Below, piece by piece: positions 63,195-64,000 of a stretch of 64,000 nucleotides of DNA. Under the pieces are notes generated by a model. The model was given only the letters and a program-made list of their open reading frames with translations. It was not told the DNA's origin and searched no databases. The position numbers and the translations under genes are program-made. The stretch comes from Botryococcus braunii. Its lineage: Eukaryota > Chlorophyta > Trebouxiophyceae. Each line of letters starts with the position of its first letter. The first letter of the stretch is position 1. The stretch spans positions 38,672 through 102,671 of the forward strand of contig KV908682.1 of NCBI GenBank assembly GCA_002005505.1, written 5' to 3'.

Positions 63195-63505
63195 AAAAAC
63201 CTTTCGCGCATAGCCCAGACAGGACGAAAAGCAGCAAGAGCACCTATCTTTAGAAATTTAACAGTAGCGACATAAAACTGGGCAATCGAACTAATGATCA
63301 GATCCGTATGATCGCCGACATCGTAGTTATCGCGCGCCACCTCGACCTTACACTTCGCCATCAGTTCATCAAAATCCTTCCTACGAAACCTTGGGTAGTC
63401 ACTATCAAGCGTGAGATCAAGTGCATCAAGCTCGGCAACATCGCTGGGCGCCCCCAACTTCTCACAATACGACGTAACCAACGTGGTGAAAGTAGCTGCC
63501 GACAT
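63191..63505 (-). CDS. TE-H small ORF before Gag
   Basis: ATG at 63503-63505 (MSAATFTTLVTSYCEKLGAP), about 104 codons, acidic and helical: SDVAELDALDLTLDSDYPRF, then DELMAKCKVEVARDNYDVGD. Its stop overlaps the ATG of the Gag core as ATGA. It may be the native N-terminus of Gag separated by a one-base change (a T5 run is at the junction), or a separate ORF linked by termination-reinitiation. I do not recognise a domain. Confidence 0.6.
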   Translation of the reverse strand: MSAATFTTLVTSYCEKLGAPSDVAELDALDLTLDSDYPRFRRKDFDELMAKCKVEVARDNYDVGDHTDLIISSIAQFYVATVKFLKIGALAAFRPVWAMRERFL

Positions 63506-63540
63506 TATACCCAACAGGTAGATTAGCAAAACCTTGCTTT

Positions 63541-63554
63541 ACTCGCCGATACCA
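63541..63554 (-). other. TE-H primer-binding site
   Basis: Minus-strand TGGTATCGGCGAGT, three bases after the 5' LTR. Shared with TE-G and TE-I. Confidence 0.8.
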
Positions 63555-63557
63555 CCT

Positions 63558-63755
63558 TATAGTGGCAAAGGAAGAGAGAGAGAGACGAGACACCAGTCAG
63601 GTTAGAGCATTCAGCGGAATCTGTTACAAGCCGGTCAGCACCGGGACTTCCTTCGACGCCAAGACGCGTGCCACTTCCCAGAGCCTTCATTTCAGGACCC
63701 GGCAGCTTCCTGCCTGAAATCCTGGCATTGGACCTGGCAGCTTCCTGCCGTTACA
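63558..63755 (-). repeat. TE-H 5' LTR (198 bp)
   Basis: Direct repeat of 51493-51690 with one visible difference. TSD TGATT follows at 63756. Confidence 0.95.
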
Positions 63756-63760
63756 TGATT

Positions 63761-64000
63761 CCTCACTGTAATTCTGTTCAAGGCTCTATAGTCAATACAC
63801 AAACGCCAACCACCATCCTTCTTTGGGACAAAGAGGATAGGTGCACCGAAAGGGGAAGTCGATGGGCGGATGAAGCCCTTCTCTAGGAGCTCCTGCAACT
63901 GTGCACGAAGCTCAGCAAGCTAAGCTCCGGACAGTGGATAAATGCGGGAGGCTGGAGGAACTGCGCCCAGCTCCAATCTATTATAGTGGTCTCCAGCACG
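63761..64000 (-). pseudogene. TE-F RT N-terminal part, runs off the window
   Basis: Minus-strand RT start: LELGAVPPASRIYPLSGA, then a TAG at 63920-63922 where LAELR-type Gypsy RT normally has glutamate. It continues with [40 protein letters not shown] and [12 protein letters not shown]. It continues in frame at 51487 after removal of TE-H. The upstream protease and gag must lie beyond 64000. Confidence 0.9.

Larger units (their letters stand above)
51493..63755 (-). mobile_element. TE-H: Gypsy chromovirus, split by TE-I
   Basis: 198-bp LTRs (51493-51690, 63558-63755; minus-strand start TGTAACGG, end CACTATA). TSD is TGATT (51488-51492, 63756-63760). Native length is about 6.4 kb without TE-I. 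I see one LTR difference (CTTTCC versus CTTCCC). Gag, protease, RT, RNase H, integrase and chromodomain are present, but with a YLDN active site, a frameshift and a stop. Confidence 0.95.
41622..64000 (-). mobile_element. TE-F: decayed Gypsy chromovirus, split by TE-G and TE-H, truncated by the window
   Basis: Three minus-strand pieces (63761-64000, 50906-51487, 42228-44291) form one pol in order once TE-H (TSD TGATT) and TE-G (TSD TCCTT) are removed. The 5' part, gag and 5' LTR lie beyond 64000. A region of about 600 bp (41622-42227) after the chromodomain is untranslated. In-frame stops at 63920-63922 and 44061-44063 show decay. Confidence 0.85.

Overview
This 64 kb window is almost entirely nested retrotransposons. 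I see no host gene, rRNA, tRNA gene or CRISPR array. The elements are Ty1/Copia and Ty3/Gypsy, including chromodomain-bearing chromoviruses. Two Copia primer-binding sites match the anticodon arm of a plant-type initiator tRNA-Met. With the multi-level nesting this suggests a large, repeat-rich nuclear genome of the green lineage (alga or land plant). I cannot name the species.

Layout, using working names. TE-A is an old, frame-broken Gypsy on the minus strand, from position 1 to about 40-41.6 kb. Three insertions cut it, each with a target-site duplication (TSD), and its reading frame rejoins when each insertion plus one TSD copy is removed. They are TE-B (Copia, minus, 1687-16027, TSD GAGAC), TE-D (Gypsy related to TE-A, plus, 16181-27158, TSD CTTC) and TE-E (Gypsy-type, minus, 30235-39527, TSD TGCA). 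TE-B is itself interrupted by TE-C (intact Copia, plus, 4387-11398, TSD TCTTG). To the right lies TE-F, a minus-strand chromovirus running off the window at 64000. It is split by TE-G (minus, 44292-50905, TSD TCCTT) and TE-H (minus, 51493-63755, TSD TGATT). TE-H is split by TE-I (plus, 56598-62482, TSD AGCGA).

TE-C and TE-I look youngest: their LTR pairs look identical by eye and their coding regions are intact. TE-I needs readthrough of two UGA codons. TE-G has lost the RT palm, TE-H has YLDN in place of YLDD plus a frameshift and a stop, and TE-A and TE-F are decayed. TE-E encodes Gag and protease but has lost RT, RNase H and integrase.

Most unusual: (1) TE-E carries a DNA N6-adenine methyltransferase-like domain between protease and the residual start of RT. 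(2) TE-D carries a PHD finger between RNase H and integrase. (3) TE-D and TE-E have terminal-repeat arrangements resembling split direct repeats or circle junctions, yet are flanked by 4-bp TSDs. (4) TE-I separates gag, pro and pol by two in-frame UGA codons in an identical 12-nt context. (5) TE-B has an extra 174-codon ORF upstream of gag. (6) The 9-mer ATAAGGTAC recurs 13 times across unrelated elements.
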